This document shows positions 19,901 to 27,568 of a stretch of 64,000 nucleotides of DNA, one piece after another. The stretch comes from Salinicola aestuarinus (GTDB taxonomy: Bacteria; Pseudomonadota; Gammaproteobacteria; Pseudomonadales; Halomonadaceae): assembly GCF_003206645.1 (NCBI RefSeq), contig NZ_PZJP01000007.1, forward strand, positions 1 to 64,000, written 5' to 3'. Below the pieces are notes generated by a model, which had not been told where the DNA came from, searched no databases, and worked only from the letters and a program-made list of their open reading frames with translations. Made by a program: the position numbers and the translations under genes. Numbering within the stretch: the stretch's first letter is position 1; the number at the start of each line of letters is the position of its first letter.

Positions 19901-21011
19901 CGAGAACGGTGACGATCTACCGGCGACGCTCGACGTCGAGGTGAGCCGTGAACGCGACCCGGTGCCACGACCGCGCATCCGGACACTGATCGACTTTCCC
20001 CGCGGTCCGCGTCCCGGCACCTTTCTTCACGGTCTGCTCGAGCAGCTCGAACTCGACCGACTCGATGAGGCCGACTACGCCACGAGCTATGGGCGAGAGA
20101 TCACCCGGCGCTTGGTGCTCGCCGGCTTCGACGCCGACTGGACGCCGATTCTTACCGAGTCGCTCACCCAGCGGCTGCGCCGGCCGCTGCTGATGGGCGG
20201 CGCGAACCCGGACGGCGCCGGCAGCGGTGACGTCCGCCTCGATGCGCTGAATGCCTGGAAAGCCGAGCTGGAGTTCTGGCTGCCGGCGACGGCGGCCTGG
20301 AGCGAGCCGCTGGATCGCCTGGTGACCCGGTGTGAGCCGCTGCCCGGTCAGCGTCCGAGGCTCGCCCCACGTAAGCTCAATGGCATGCTCAAGGGCTACA
20401 TCGATCTGGTGTTCGAGGCCCAGGGTCGCTGGTACGTACTCGACTGGAAGTCGAATCATCTGGGTGACTCACCGGCGGACTACGTCGGCGCGTCGCTGGC
20501 GGCGGCGATGGTCGACCATCGCTACGATCTGCAGTACGTGCTTTATGTGCTGGCGCTGCACCGGCTGCTGAAATGCCGACTGGCGGACTATGACTACGAC
20601 CGCCACGTGGGCGGGGCGTGCTATGTCTTTCTGCGCGGTTTCTGCGCCGCCGACGACGAGGGTTTTTTATCGGCGCCCGATGCCGCGCCGGCGGGTTCTT
20701 CATCGGCGCCCGACGCCGCGCCGGAGGGTTCTTTATCGGCGCCCGATGCCGCGCCGGAGAGTTCTTTATCGGCGCCCGATGCCGCGCCGGAGAGTTCTTC
20801 ATCGGCGCCCGACGCCGCGCCGGCGGGTTCTTCATCGGCGCCTGATGCCGCGACAAAGGGTTCTTTTCAGGCGCCCAATGCCGCGCCGGGGGTGTTCTAT
20901 CGGCGACCGGCACGCGCGCTGATCGAGGCGCTGGATGCCTGGCTCGATGGCAATGAGGCGCCGGCCCGCGCGTTACTCGCACAAACGGCGAAAGAGGGAG
21001 AGAGCGCATGA
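16932..21011 (+). CDS. recB: Exodeoxyribonuclease V subunit beta
   Basis: 1359 residues, longer than the usual 1180-1250. RecB is the 3'-5' superfamily 1 helicase and the only nuclease of RecBCD. Walker A is IEASAGTGKTFTL (about residues 48-60), Walker B/motif II is ALIDEFQDTDPVQY, motif V-VI include VHKSKGLEYPIV and LLYVALTRA. The C-terminal nuclease domain keeps GYIDLVF, VLDWKSNHLG and QYVLYVLAL, so catalysis should be intact. Between the last beta strand (YVFLRGF) and the final helix lies a seven-fold 11-residue repeat. The start overlaps recC and the end overlaps recD, each by 4 nt (ATGA). The first 30 residues are low-complexity, so a later start is possible. Confidence 0.95.
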   Translation: MTADSRGALEPTPGMTPDTPTHASDPAGDGGIVPLALDTLPLTGEHLIEASAGTGKTFTLAALYVRLVLGPMPGRETLDFPRPLTPPEILVVTFTEAATAELRGRIRGRLKQARTWLLAAADKRDDGVLDILLAPLANAGEAACRDGARRLDQAARLMDEAAIFTIHGFCQRMLTRHAFDAGARFSAELLQEGRTLLAQTVADYWRREFYPLDARWQRQIRAEWSGPEALADALRPLLSDGAPQPLWVAGAPIQAPASLDTLFAGLERELQARQTLEAALVAHWDRETIRQVLEAAFDADALKKNSYKREELETRLAGVETWLEQGVFDAADEVTDSSGRFWLSQAKLEGATKKSATAPTHPFFAALDRLAETDTPFAAIRDQVLVHARDRIAQAFAAEKRRRGLWEFADLLNDLDAALAPPAGDDSGAAQRLAARIRAELPVALIDEFQDTDPVQYRIFSRIYRQAPTAAPPTAMLMIGDPKQAIYAFRGADIHTYLGARRATPSRFTLMRNFRASEAMVSATNALFGGHPQPFGSDEIPFIAVEAQAKATRLVAADGSDVPALGTWWPDSERRGQGEYQAEMAAATRGEVQRLLEGAWQFERAAGRTPVRPADIAILVRNGPEALKVRRALADGGIRSVYLSERSSVFDTPQAFELLQLFEAVAQPRHDARLKAALASNLLNDSPQALAPLLADEIRWEREVERFGDYQRQWRRRGLLPMLRTVMRDFGVAERLARRPDGERALTDLLHLGELAQNAQQHLDGEQALLRWWHGALESGVESLDSQALSQRLESDEDLVRVITVHKSKGLEYPIVLLPFACSYRPAEPDRQSGLLALLALRAPEGEGEVMVADPSDAQKQQAELARLDEDVRLLYVALTRAAFACRLGVAYVARGRSRSGSMHETALGRLLGSDSADDGDALLARLRRAESNGWLAVVEPPELPDHRVRLEAACAEVQPARRFHGTIDDDWWIASYTSLISDARRGRLGENGDDLPATLDVEVSRERDPVPRPRIRTLIDFPRGPRPGTFLHGLLEQLELDRLDEADYATSYGREITRRLVLAGFDADWTPILTESLTQRLRRPLLMGGANPDGAGSGDVRLDALNAWKAELEFWLPATAAWSEPLDRLVTRCEPLPGQRPRLAPRKLNGMLKGYIDLVFEAQGRWYVLDWKSNHLGDSPADYVGASLAAAMVDHRYDLQYVLYVLALHRLLKCRLADYDYDRHVGGACYVFLRGFCAADDEGFLSAPDAAPAGSSSAPDAAPEGSLSAPDAAPESSLSAPDAAPESSSSAPDAAPAGSSSAPDAATKGSFQAPNAAPGVFYRRPARALIEALDAWLDGNEAPARALLAQTAKEGESA
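20664..20894 (+). repeat. 33-bp in-frame minisatellite in recB
   Basis: Seven imperfect 33-bp units encode 11-residue repeats of the type SSSAPDAAPAG. Units differ mainly at two positions (AG, EG, ES); the last two are more divergent. The array lies in the nuclease domain just before the C-terminal helix. Since 33 is a multiple of 3, copy-number change would not break the frame. Confidence 0.9.
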
Positions 21012-23218
21012 CGCGACGACGCCGCGATGCTCAAGAGCCGACTCCGCAGATGGGGCTGGCGCTGGAGGCAGAGGCGCACTCGCCGGCAGACAGTGACGAC
21101 CCCGCGACGCCCGTTGACCCGCCGTCGCCCGGCGCGCTGAATCACCAAGACCTGTTTGCCACGCTGAATCGCCAAAACCTGTTTGCCACGCTCAGGCTTT
21201 GGGTCGAGCTCGGTTGGCTGCGCCAGCTCGATCGCCACTTCGTGCGCTTTCTGGCCGAGCGCGAGCCACCTGCCGGCTCGTCGGGCGGCGATCCGTCGGG
21301 CGGCGATCCGTCGGGCGGCGCTCCGTCGGGCGGCGATGAGGCAGACGAGGCGCTGGTCTATCTGGCTGCGGCGCTGGTGAGCCATCAGGCTGGTCGCGGC
21401 CATGTCTGTCTGTCGCTGACGCGAGCGCTGGCTGCGCCCCACAGCGCGCTGTCGTTGCCGCCGCTGGACGGGGGACGAGAACCGGACCGACCGGTCACAC
21501 TGCCGGAGACACTGCTGGCCGGGGTGACGCGGGCGCGCTGGATCGCTGCGCTGGACGACTCTTGGCTGGTGACCCGGGCGTCGCAGGCGGCGGGCAGTGC
21601 AACGCCGCTGGTGCGCGACGGCGATCGACTCTATCTGCGCCGCTACTGGCAGGCGGAGGCGGGTGTGGCCCGGCGACTCGGCGAGCGCCTGAAGCGCCCC
21701 CTGCCGGTGGCCCCCACAATGGCAGACCGCCTGGCGACGCTCTTCGCCGGGAATGTCGCCGAGGCCGGTGAACCGGACTGGCAGCGGCTCGCCTGCGCCA
21801 TGGCGCTGCGCCAGCGGCTGACCGTGATCTCCGGCGGGCCCGGCACGGGCAAGACCACCACGGTGACTCGGCTGCTGGCACTGTTGCAGCAGCAGGCGCT
21901 GGAGACGGGCGGTGACGTCCTGCGAATTCGTCTTGCCGCACCGACGGGCAAGGCGGCGGCGAGGCTCTCCGAATCGATCGCCGGGGCGGTCAGTCGGCTG
22001 GCGGTCGACTCCCGAGTCCGGGAGTCGATTCCCCAGGAGGCGCAGACCCTGCACCGGCTGCTGGGTGCGCGCCCGGATACGCGCCATTTTCGTCATCATG
22101 CCGAGCGACCGCTGAGTCTCGATCTGCTGGTGGTGGATGAGGCGTCGATGGTCGATCTGGAGATGATGGCCGCGCTGCTCGAGGCGCTGCCGTCAGCGGC
22201 GCGTCTCATCCTGCTCGGCGACAAGGATCAGCTGGCGTCGGTCGAGGCGGGGTCGGTGCTGGGGGATCTCTGCGAGGGGGCCAGGGCCAATGGCGAGCCA
22301 GGCGCGGCTCACGGCTACTCCCCGGCGCTGCGTGACTATCTGGCACAGATGACCGGCGACACCCTGCCGGCGCTTCCCGCCAATGCGCTGTCGGATCACG
22401 TGACGATGCTGCGGCGAAGTTTCCGCTTTCGCGCCGACAGTGGCATCGGCGCGCTGGCGAGGACAGCCAATGCCGGTAATGGCCGGGCGTTCATCGAGAC
22501 GCTCAACGCGGGCTTCGAGGACATCGCCCTGCTCGACATCAACGCCACTGCCTTCGAGCGAGCGGTGGTGGCGGGCTATCGCCCGCTTTTCGACGCGCTC
22601 GCCGCCGGCGCTGCCCCCGAGACACTGCTGGACCGACAAGGCAACTTTCAGGTGCTCTGTGCGCTGCGCCGCGGCGCCTGGGGTGTAGAGGGATTGAACG
22701 ATCGCATCGCCCGCGCCCTGCAGCGCCAAGGGTGGCTCGAGCGCACCGACGGCTGGTATGCCGGTCGCCCGGTCATGGTGACCCATAACGATCCGCAGCT
22801 CGGGCTCTACAACGGCGACCTGGGACTGACGCTCAGCGACGCCGACGGTCGCCTGCGGGTCTACTTTCCTCACGCTGACGGAGTGCGTCCGGTGCTGCCG
22901 TCGCGGCTCGATGCCGCCACCACGGCCTTCGCGATGACGGTGCACAAATCCCAGGGTTCGGAGTTCGATCACGTCCTCTTCGTGCTGCCAGAACGCGCCA
23001 ACCCGATCGTCACCCGGGAGCTTGTCTACACCGGAGTGACCCGGGCAAAGACACGGCTGACGCTGGGCCTGGCCCGCGGCGAGCGCGGTGCCACGGTGCT
23101 GCGTGATGCGGTGGCGCGCCAGGTCGTACGCGAGAGCGCCATCGGCGAGCGGCTGCTGGCCAGTGCCTGCGACACTGCGCTCGACCTTCATCCCGACACT
23201 GCAGGAGGTGACCCATGA
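21008..23218 (+). CDS. recD: Exodeoxyribonuclease V subunit alpha
   Basis: 736 residues, longer than the E. coli protein (608). RecD is the 5'-3' SF1B helicase of RecBCD. Walker A is SGGPGTGKTTTVTRLL, motif II DEASMVDLEMM, motif V/VI TVHKSQGSEFDHVLFVLP and YTGVTRAKTRL. The N-terminal interaction region is enlarged by a 27-bp duplication (21137-21190) and a Ser-Gly-Gly-Asp-Pro repeat (21281-21340). It overlaps recB and the creatininase gene by 4 nt each. Confidence 0.94.
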   Translation: MTRRRRDAQEPTPQMGLALEAEAHSPADSDDPATPVDPPSPGALNHQDLFATLNRQNLFATLRLWVELGWLRQLDRHFVRFLAEREPPAGSSGGDPSGGDPSGGAPSGGDEADEALVYLAAALVSHQAGRGHVCLSLTRALAAPHSALSLPPLDGGREPDRPVTLPETLLAGVTRARWIAALDDSWLVTRASQAAGSATPLVRDGDRLYLRRYWQAEAGVARRLGERLKRPLPVAPTMADRLATLFAGNVAEAGEPDWQRLACAMALRQRLTVISGGPGTGKTTTVTRLLALLQQQALETGGDVLRIRLAAPTGKAAARLSESIAGAVSRLAVDSRVRESIPQEAQTLHRLLGARPDTRHFRHHAERPLSLDLLVVDEASMVDLEMMAALLEALPSAARLILLGDKDQLASVEAGSVLGDLCEGARANGEPGAAHGYSPALRDYLAQMTGDTLPALPANALSDHVTMLRRSFRFRADSGIGALARTANAGNGRAFIETLNAGFEDIALLDINATAFERAVVAGYRPLFDALAAGAAPETLLDRQGNFQVLCALRRGAWGVEGLNDRIARALQRQGWLERTDGWYAGRPVMVTHNDPQLGLYNGDLGLTLSDADGRLRVYFPHADGVRPVLPSRLDAATTAFAMTVHKSQGSEFDHVLFVLPERANPIVTRELVYTGVTRAKTRLTLGLARGERGATVLRDAVARQVVRESAIGERLLASACDTALDLHPDTAGGDP
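21137..21190 (+). repeat. 27-bp tandem duplication in recD
   Basis: Two adjacent 27-bp copies encode LNHQDLFAT and LNRQNLFAT. Only 3 bases differ, so the duplication is recent. It falls where RecD normally has one copy of the hydrophobic N-terminal helix. Confidence 0.85.
21281..21340 (+). repeat. 15-bp in-frame minisatellite in recD
   Basis: Four 15-bp units encode SGGDP, SGGDP, SGGAP, SGGDE. Near-identical copies make a flexible linker near residue 95-110. Confidence 0.85.
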
Positions 23219-24024
23219 CCCAGCCGACGTCGCGTGCCAGCATTCACTACTGGCAGTCACTCACCGCGCCGGAGCTCGCCGCGCTTGCCGACGACACCAC
23301 GGTGGCGGTACTGCCGCTGGCGGCGATCGAACAGCACGGGGCGCATCTGCCACTTTCCACCGACCTAGAGATCGGCAACGGCCTGCTGGTGGCGGCCCTG
23401 TCGCGGCTCGAGACCTCGGCGAGCGTCGTCGTCCTGCCGCCGCTGGTGCTGGGGGCAAGTCTCGAACACACCGGCTTTGCGGGGACGCTGAGTCTATCGC
23501 CGGAGGCGGCCATCGGGGTGATCGAATCGCTGGGCGATGCCGTGAATCGTGCCGGCATTCGGCGGCTGGTGCTGTTCAACAGCCACGGCGGTAACAAGGC
23601 GGTGATCGATCTCGCCGCCCTCAAGCTGCGCGCGGCGCATGCCATGCTCGTGGTCAAGGCCAACTACTTTCGCTTCGCGCCGCCGGCCGATGCGCTGCCC
23701 GCTGAAGAGCTGCGCCATGGGCTGCACGGCGGGGCGCTGGAAACCGCGATGATGCTCCATCTCGCCCCGGAGGCGGTACGCCGCGAGCATCTTGTCGAGG
23801 CGGTGTCCGAGGGGCAGACGCGGGCGAGCGCCGGCGCCACGCTGGGTCCGGAGGGCGATGCCGGCTACGCCTGGATGGCGCAGGATCTCCATCCCAGCGG
23901 GGTGACAGGCAATGCACGCCTGGCGGATGCCGATACCGGCCGCCGGCTGGTCGCGCACTTCGCCACCCGGCTGGCGACGGTGATCGATGAGACAGTGGCG
24001 TTTGATCTGACGACACTGCGCTGA
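23215..24024 (+). CDS. Creatininase family protein
   Basis: 269 residues, start ATG 23215 overlapping recD by 4 nt, with GGAGG just upstream. Creatininase-family amidohydrolases bind two metal ions; the ligands are visible in AAIEQHGAHLPLSTD, LFNSHGGNK and HGGALETAMMLHL. Substrates in the family range from creatinine to formamide intermediates of riboflavin/F420 synthesis (ArfB) and mycofactocin (MftE), so the name does not imply creatinine. It is translationally coupled to recD, though a functional link to repair is not evident. A riboflavin-type cluster begins just downstream on the other strand. Confidence 0.87.
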   Translation: MTQPTSRASIHYWQSLTAPELAALADDTTVAVLPLAAIEQHGAHLPLSTDLEIGNGLLVAALSRLETSASVVVLPPLVLGASLEHTGFAGTLSLSPEAAIGVIESLGDAVNRAGIRRLVLFNSHGGNKAVIDLAALKLRAAHAMLVVKANYFRFAPPADALPAEELRHGLHGGALETAMMLHLAPEAVRREHLVEAVSEGQTRASAGATLGPEGDAGYAWMAQDLHPSGVTGNARLADADTGRRLVAHFATRLATVIDETVAFDLTTLR

Positions 24025-24105
24025 CGCCTGACGCCTGACGCCTGACGCCTGACGCCTGACGCCTGACGCCTGACGCCTGACGCCTGACGCCTGACGCCTG
24101 ACGCC
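24022..24105. repeat. 7-bp tandem repeat (TGACGCC, 12 copies)
   Basis: Twelve perfect copies of TGACGCC run without interruption. The first copy supplies the TGA stop codon of the creatininase gene. The array lies between two convergent genes. Confidence 0.95.
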
Positions 24106-24191
24106 GCGACGAGGGTGGCTGCATCCTCCCGCGGCGGGACCCATCGACCCGACGCGCGGTCAATGGGGCAGGCGGGCGCGCCGGTTAGCCA

Positions 24192-25331
24192 TCAGCGGGC
24201 AAAGGGGCGCTTGAGCGAGCCCAGCTCGGCTTCACCCTCCTGCTCCAGCACCTCCTCGAGCCAGTGGCCGGCGCGCTCGGCCTTGGCGTTCAAGTAGCGG
24301 CGGTTCTGCTTGGTGAGCTTGCCGTAGACGCCGCGCCGATTGACCACTTCGACGCCGCCCTGATCCATGGCGGCGATCTTTTCCGGGTTGTTGGTCAAAA
24401 GCTCGATGCGAGCGATGTCGAGCTGTTCGAGCATCTCCAGAGCTACCCCGTAGGTGCGCTCGTCGTCGCCGAAGCCGAGTACGTGATCGGCGTCCACCGT
24501 GTCCAGTCCGCCATCCTGCAGCGTGTAGGCGCGCAGCTTGTTGGCCAGACCGATGCCGCGGCCCTCCTGGGCCAGATAGAGCAGAACGCCGCCGCCGCGC
24601 TCATCGATCGTGCGAACGCTCTCGCGAAGCTGCTCGCCGCAGTCGCAGCGCAGGCTGCCGAAGAGGTCGCCGGTGAGACAGGCCGAGTGCAGGCGGACCG
24701 GCACGGCGTCGCTCCACGCTTCCGGGTCGCCGATGAGGATGGCGATGTGCTCGCGCATCCCATCGGCCTCGCGAAACATCACGAAGCGTGCCCGTTCGGC
24801 GTGGGAGAGCGGGATCTCGGCTTCGCTGGTGCGTTTGAGAAAGCGCGACGGGGCCGCGTCGTAGGCCGCGATGGGGGCCAGTGGCACCGCGAGCAGGGTG
24901 CCTTCGCTGATCAATGCCTCGACTTTCTCGCGTTGGGCCGGGCTGACAGCGGAGACCACGGCCGCGGGAATCAGCAGCCCGATGCGCATGAGATCGATGG
25001 CGGCGACGTGGATCGGGTCGGCGTCGCGGAGGTCGATGTCGGCCGGCAGGGAGGCCGCCTCCCGGCAGGCCCAGTCGACGATGTCGTCGGCCAGGCTCGC
25101 CGCGGCGACCGGCACCAGCGCCGCGCGGGTCTCGATCTCACGCTCGAGAAGCGCCAATCGGTGACGGGTCAGCGCCAGCGCCGGCGGATTGCCGCTTAGC
25201 GTGGCCAGGGCGGCGAGGGCATCGTCATCGCAGCCCTCCAGCGGGTGCACCAACAGGTCGCCGGCATCGCCGCGAATCAAAATCGGGAGGCCGCGACGCA
25301 AATCGAAGATGGCGCGTTCTACCTGTCGCAT
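24192..25331 (-). CDS. GTP cyclohydrolase II with non-catalytic N-terminal domain
   Basis: 379 residues from ATG 25329-25331, GCAGGAG upstream. The C-terminal half is a full GTP cyclohydrolase II (RibA-type): zinc ligands in HSACLTGDLFGSLRCDCG (Cys-x10-Cys-x-Cys), LYLAQEGRGIGLANKL, the GFGDDERTYG loop and LLTNNPEKI. It should open GTP to the diaminopyrimidine intermediate of riboflavin, releasing formate and pyrophosphate. The first about 175 residues lack the RibB (DHBP synthase) acidic motif, so this is not a bifunctional RibBA. Because it heads a pterin/lipid cluster rather than a rib operon, it is probably a paralogue serving a special pathway. It is divergent from the RibD-C reductase. 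Confidence 0.88.
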   Translation of the reverse strand: MRQVERAIFDLRRGLPILIRGDAGDLLVHPLEGCDDDALAALATLSGNPPALALTRHRLALLEREIETRAALVPVAAASLADDIVDWACREAASLPADIDLRDADPIHVAAIDLMRIGLLIPAAVVSAVSPAQREKVEALISEGTLLAVPLAPIAAYDAAPSRFLKRTSEAEIPLSHAERARFVMFREADGMREHIAILIGDPEAWSDAVPVRLHSACLTGDLFGSLRCDCGEQLRESVRTIDERGGGVLLYLAQEGRGIGLANKLRAYTLQDGGLDTVDADHVLGFGDDERTYGVALEMLEQLDIARIELLTNNPEKIAAMDQGGVEVVNRRGVYGKLTKQNRRYLNAKAERAGHWLEEVLEQEGEAELGSLKRPFAR

Positions 25332-25451
25332 GTGGATCTCCTGCTTTGTCGTTCCCGCACACACGGGCGGTCTTGAGCGTCTCCCGGCAAGTCGCCCGGG
25401 GAGTGATCTTTGTTAAGCTGCAGCTTCATCCGATGGATAGCGAGCCTGCGA

Positions 25452-26366
25452 GTGACCGAGAGCGCCGACGCCCCCGATTGCCATTCTGCCGCGAGCGATG
25501 CCGGTCAGGCGGCCGACCTCGAGCGCGCCTGGCGCTGGATTCGCCGGGTGGCGGAGACCGTCGCCGCCGACCGCTTCAGCGGCGAGCTCATCGATGCCGA
25601 CGGCGCAAGGCTGACCGTCGACAGCGAAGGTGGCTGGTCCTGCAGCGCGACGCTGACCGACGGCGCCGCCGAACTGCTGAGCATCTGGCTGCCGTGGTGC
25701 GTCGCGGATATCGCCACCGGCCCACAGGTCATCGCCCAGCTCGGCCAGAGTCTCGACGGCCGTATCGCCACGGTCAGCGGGGCGTCGCACTACGTGACCG
25801 GCCAGCCGAGTCTGGTTCATCTGCATCGGCTGCGCGCGCTGGTCGACGCGGTGGTGGTCGGCGCCGGCACGGTAGTGGCAGATGACCCGCAGCTCACGGT
25901 CCGCCACGTGACCGGGACCCATCCACTGCGCGTGGTGCTTGACCCTCGCGGACGCGTGCCCGCAGCGCGCCGGGTCTTCCGCGATCCGGTGGCGCCGACC
26001 TGGCATCTGCTGGGTCGCGAGACCCGCGTGCCTCCCCATGCGGATCACGTTCACGTCGAGTCGCTCGAGATGACCGCTGACGGTGTCGATCCCGCGGCGG
26101 TCATCGAGTGCCTCGCCCGGGCAGGCTGCCGACGCATTCTGATCGAAGGCGGTGGCCTCACCATATCGCGCTTTCTGCAGGCGGGCCGGCTCGACCGCCT
26201 TCATAGCGTGGTGGCGCCGATGCTGATCGGCTCCGGTCGGCCGGCGGTCACGCTGGCCGAGATCGACACCCTGGACCGGGCGCTGCGGCCCCGCTGTCGA
26301 CGCTTCTGGCTGGGAGAAGACGTGCTGTTCGATCTTAATTTGCGGCGCAGCGCCGACGGGGCCTGA
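25452..26366 (+). CDS. RibD C-terminal domain reductase
   Basis: About 304 residues from GTG 25452; an earlier ATG 25410 is less likely. The first 110 residues match nothing I recognise and contain a Trp-rich segment. From GQSLDGRIATVSGASHYV onward it is a RibD-C/dihydrofolate-reductase-like NADPH reductase: LRALVDAVVVGAGTV, DDPQLTVR, RILIEGGG and VAPMLIGSG. This domain reduces the ribosylamino side chain of the pyrimidine made after GTP cyclohydrolase II. There is no deaminase domain. The gene is divergent from the GTP cyclohydrolase II with a 120-nt shared promoter region, which supports a joint pathway. Confidence 0.86.
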   Translation: MTESADAPDCHSAASDAGQAADLERAWRWIRRVAETVAADRFSGELIDADGARLTVDSEGGWSCSATLTDGAAELLSIWLPWCVADIATGPQVIAQLGQSLDGRIATVSGASHYVTGQPSLVHLHRLRALVDAVVVGAGTVVADDPQLTVRHVTGTHPLRVVLDPRGRVPAARRVFRDPVAPTWHLLGRETRVPPHADHVHVESLEMTADGVDPAAVIECLARAGCRRILIEGGGLTISRFLQAGRLDRLHSVVAPMLIGSGRPAVTLAEIDTLDRALRPRCRRFWLGEDVLFDLNLRRSADGA

Positions 26367-26446
26367 CGCCGTCGGCGACACGCCGCGCCAAGGATTTGTG
26401 ACGCTGATTGTCCTGCCGTGCAGGCGGTAGCCCGCGTCCGCGTCGC

Positions 26447-27568
26447 TCACAGGGCGTCTCCCGATCGTAGCGGTTTGATGGGTTGCGCGTCCGACGAGGC
26501 GCGGGACGAAGACACCACGTTGCTGGCTGGGCGGCGATATCCCCAGGCGAGTACGAAGAGTCCCGGCAGGCTTCCCGCCAGAATCAGCAGGCCGTAAGTG
26601 ATCGACAGGGTGATCCCTTCCTGCGCCGGTAGCCCGGCGACTGGCCAGAGCAGGGCGGCGGCGCCCTCGCGCACGCCCCAGCCGGCCACCGTCAGCGGAA
26701 TCGCCATGGCCATCAGTAGCGGCGGGATCAGAGGCAGCAGCTCGAGCGGCGAGCGCGGCAGGCCCAGTGCCTGGGCGGCACACAGAAAGACGGCCACATA
26801 GGTCGCCACCACCAGCAGGGAACTGGCGAGCTGCCGTGGCCAGACCCTTGCCTCGAGCAGCGCGCGGCGCAGGTCGGTAGCGAACAGTCGCAGTGCGTGG
26901 CGCAAGCGCCTCCCCAGTGCAGTTCGAAACCGCCCGGCGCGCTCGAGTGCGCTGCCGAGGAGCCCCAGCGCCACCGCGCCGCCCAACCCCACCAGCAGGA
27001 CATAGAGCGTCACGGTGGGCAGCGACACGTCGGCAATGGCATTGCGTAGCAGGGGGGAAACGAGCAGCGCGGCAACGGTGACCAGCAGCAGGGCGAGCTG
27101 CCCCGAGGCGCGCTCGATGACCACGGCACGGACGGCGGCGCCCCCGCGGGTCGGCGGCGGTGCGCTGGAAAGAGGCGCCTCGGCGCGCTGCGAGGGCGTC
27201 TCGTCGGTGCGTCTGTCCTGCGTGGCGACTCGCGCGACGTTCGTGGGCGCGTTGGCGTGGCGCCAGGCGCGGGTCGCATCGCCCATGACGCCACCCGGCA
27301 GCACCTGATTGAGAAAGGTGGCGAGATAGTACTCGCGAATCGCCCGCCCCCACGGCAGCGCGATGCCGAGCTGAGTCGCGGTCAGTCGCCAGCGGAAGGC
27401 AGAGATTACGACCTGCGGCACGGAGAGCAGTAGGCCCAGCAGCACCCATGCCGGCGAGAGCGTGCCGAGCTGGCCCGCGAGCTCGCGCGCATCGAACTGC
27501 CAGACCAGTAGGCCGAGCAGCGTTGCCGTCGAGACGAGACGGAGCCCCATGGCGAGCCGGGGTCTCAT
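26447..27568 (-). CDS. Flippase-like membrane protein (lysylphosphatidylglycerol synthase TM/UPF0104)
   Basis: 373 residues with about 7-8 transmembrane helices. Family features are FNQVLPGGVMGDATRAWRHA, VVIERASGQLALLL and VAGWGVREGAAALL. This domain occurs in MprF as the lipid flippase part and in stand-alone proteins linked to glycolipid and hopanoid export. A hydrophilic insert of about 45 residues (about 110-150) interrupts the usual loop after the second conserved motif. It is the last gene of the minus-strand set and overlaps the methyltransferase by 4 nt. A role in moving a lipid-linked product across the inner membrane is inferred. Confidence 0.85.
   Translation of the reverse strand: MRPRLAMGLRLVSTATLLGLLVWQFDARELAGQLGTLSPAWVLLGLLLSVPQVVISAFRWRLTATQLGIALPWGRAIREYYLATFLNQVLPGGVMGDATRAWRHANAPTNVARVATQDRRTDETPSQRAEAPLSSAPPPTRGGAAVRAVVIERASGQLALLLVTVAALLVSPLLRNAIADVSLPTVTLYVLLVGLGGAVALGLLGSALERAGRFRTALGRRLRHALRLFATDLRRALLEARVWPRQLASSLLVVATYVAVFLCAAQALGLPRSPLELLPLIPPLLMAMAIPLTVAGWGVREGAAALLWPVAGLPAQEGITLSITYGLLILAGSLPGLFVLAWGYRRPASNVVSSSRASSDAQPIKPLRSGDAL

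Noticed and set aside
20664..20894. Repeat array as a CRISPR
   Set aside because: The units are contiguous with no spacers and lie inside the recB reading frame.
24022..24105. Heptamer array as a CRISPR or origin iterons
   Set aside because: Units are only 7 bp and directly joined, with no AT-rich stretch or replication gene nearby.
25452..26366. Complete bifunctional RibD
   Set aside because: Only the C-terminal reductase domain is present; the deaminase motif His-Ala-Glu and Pro-Cys-x-x-Cys is absent.
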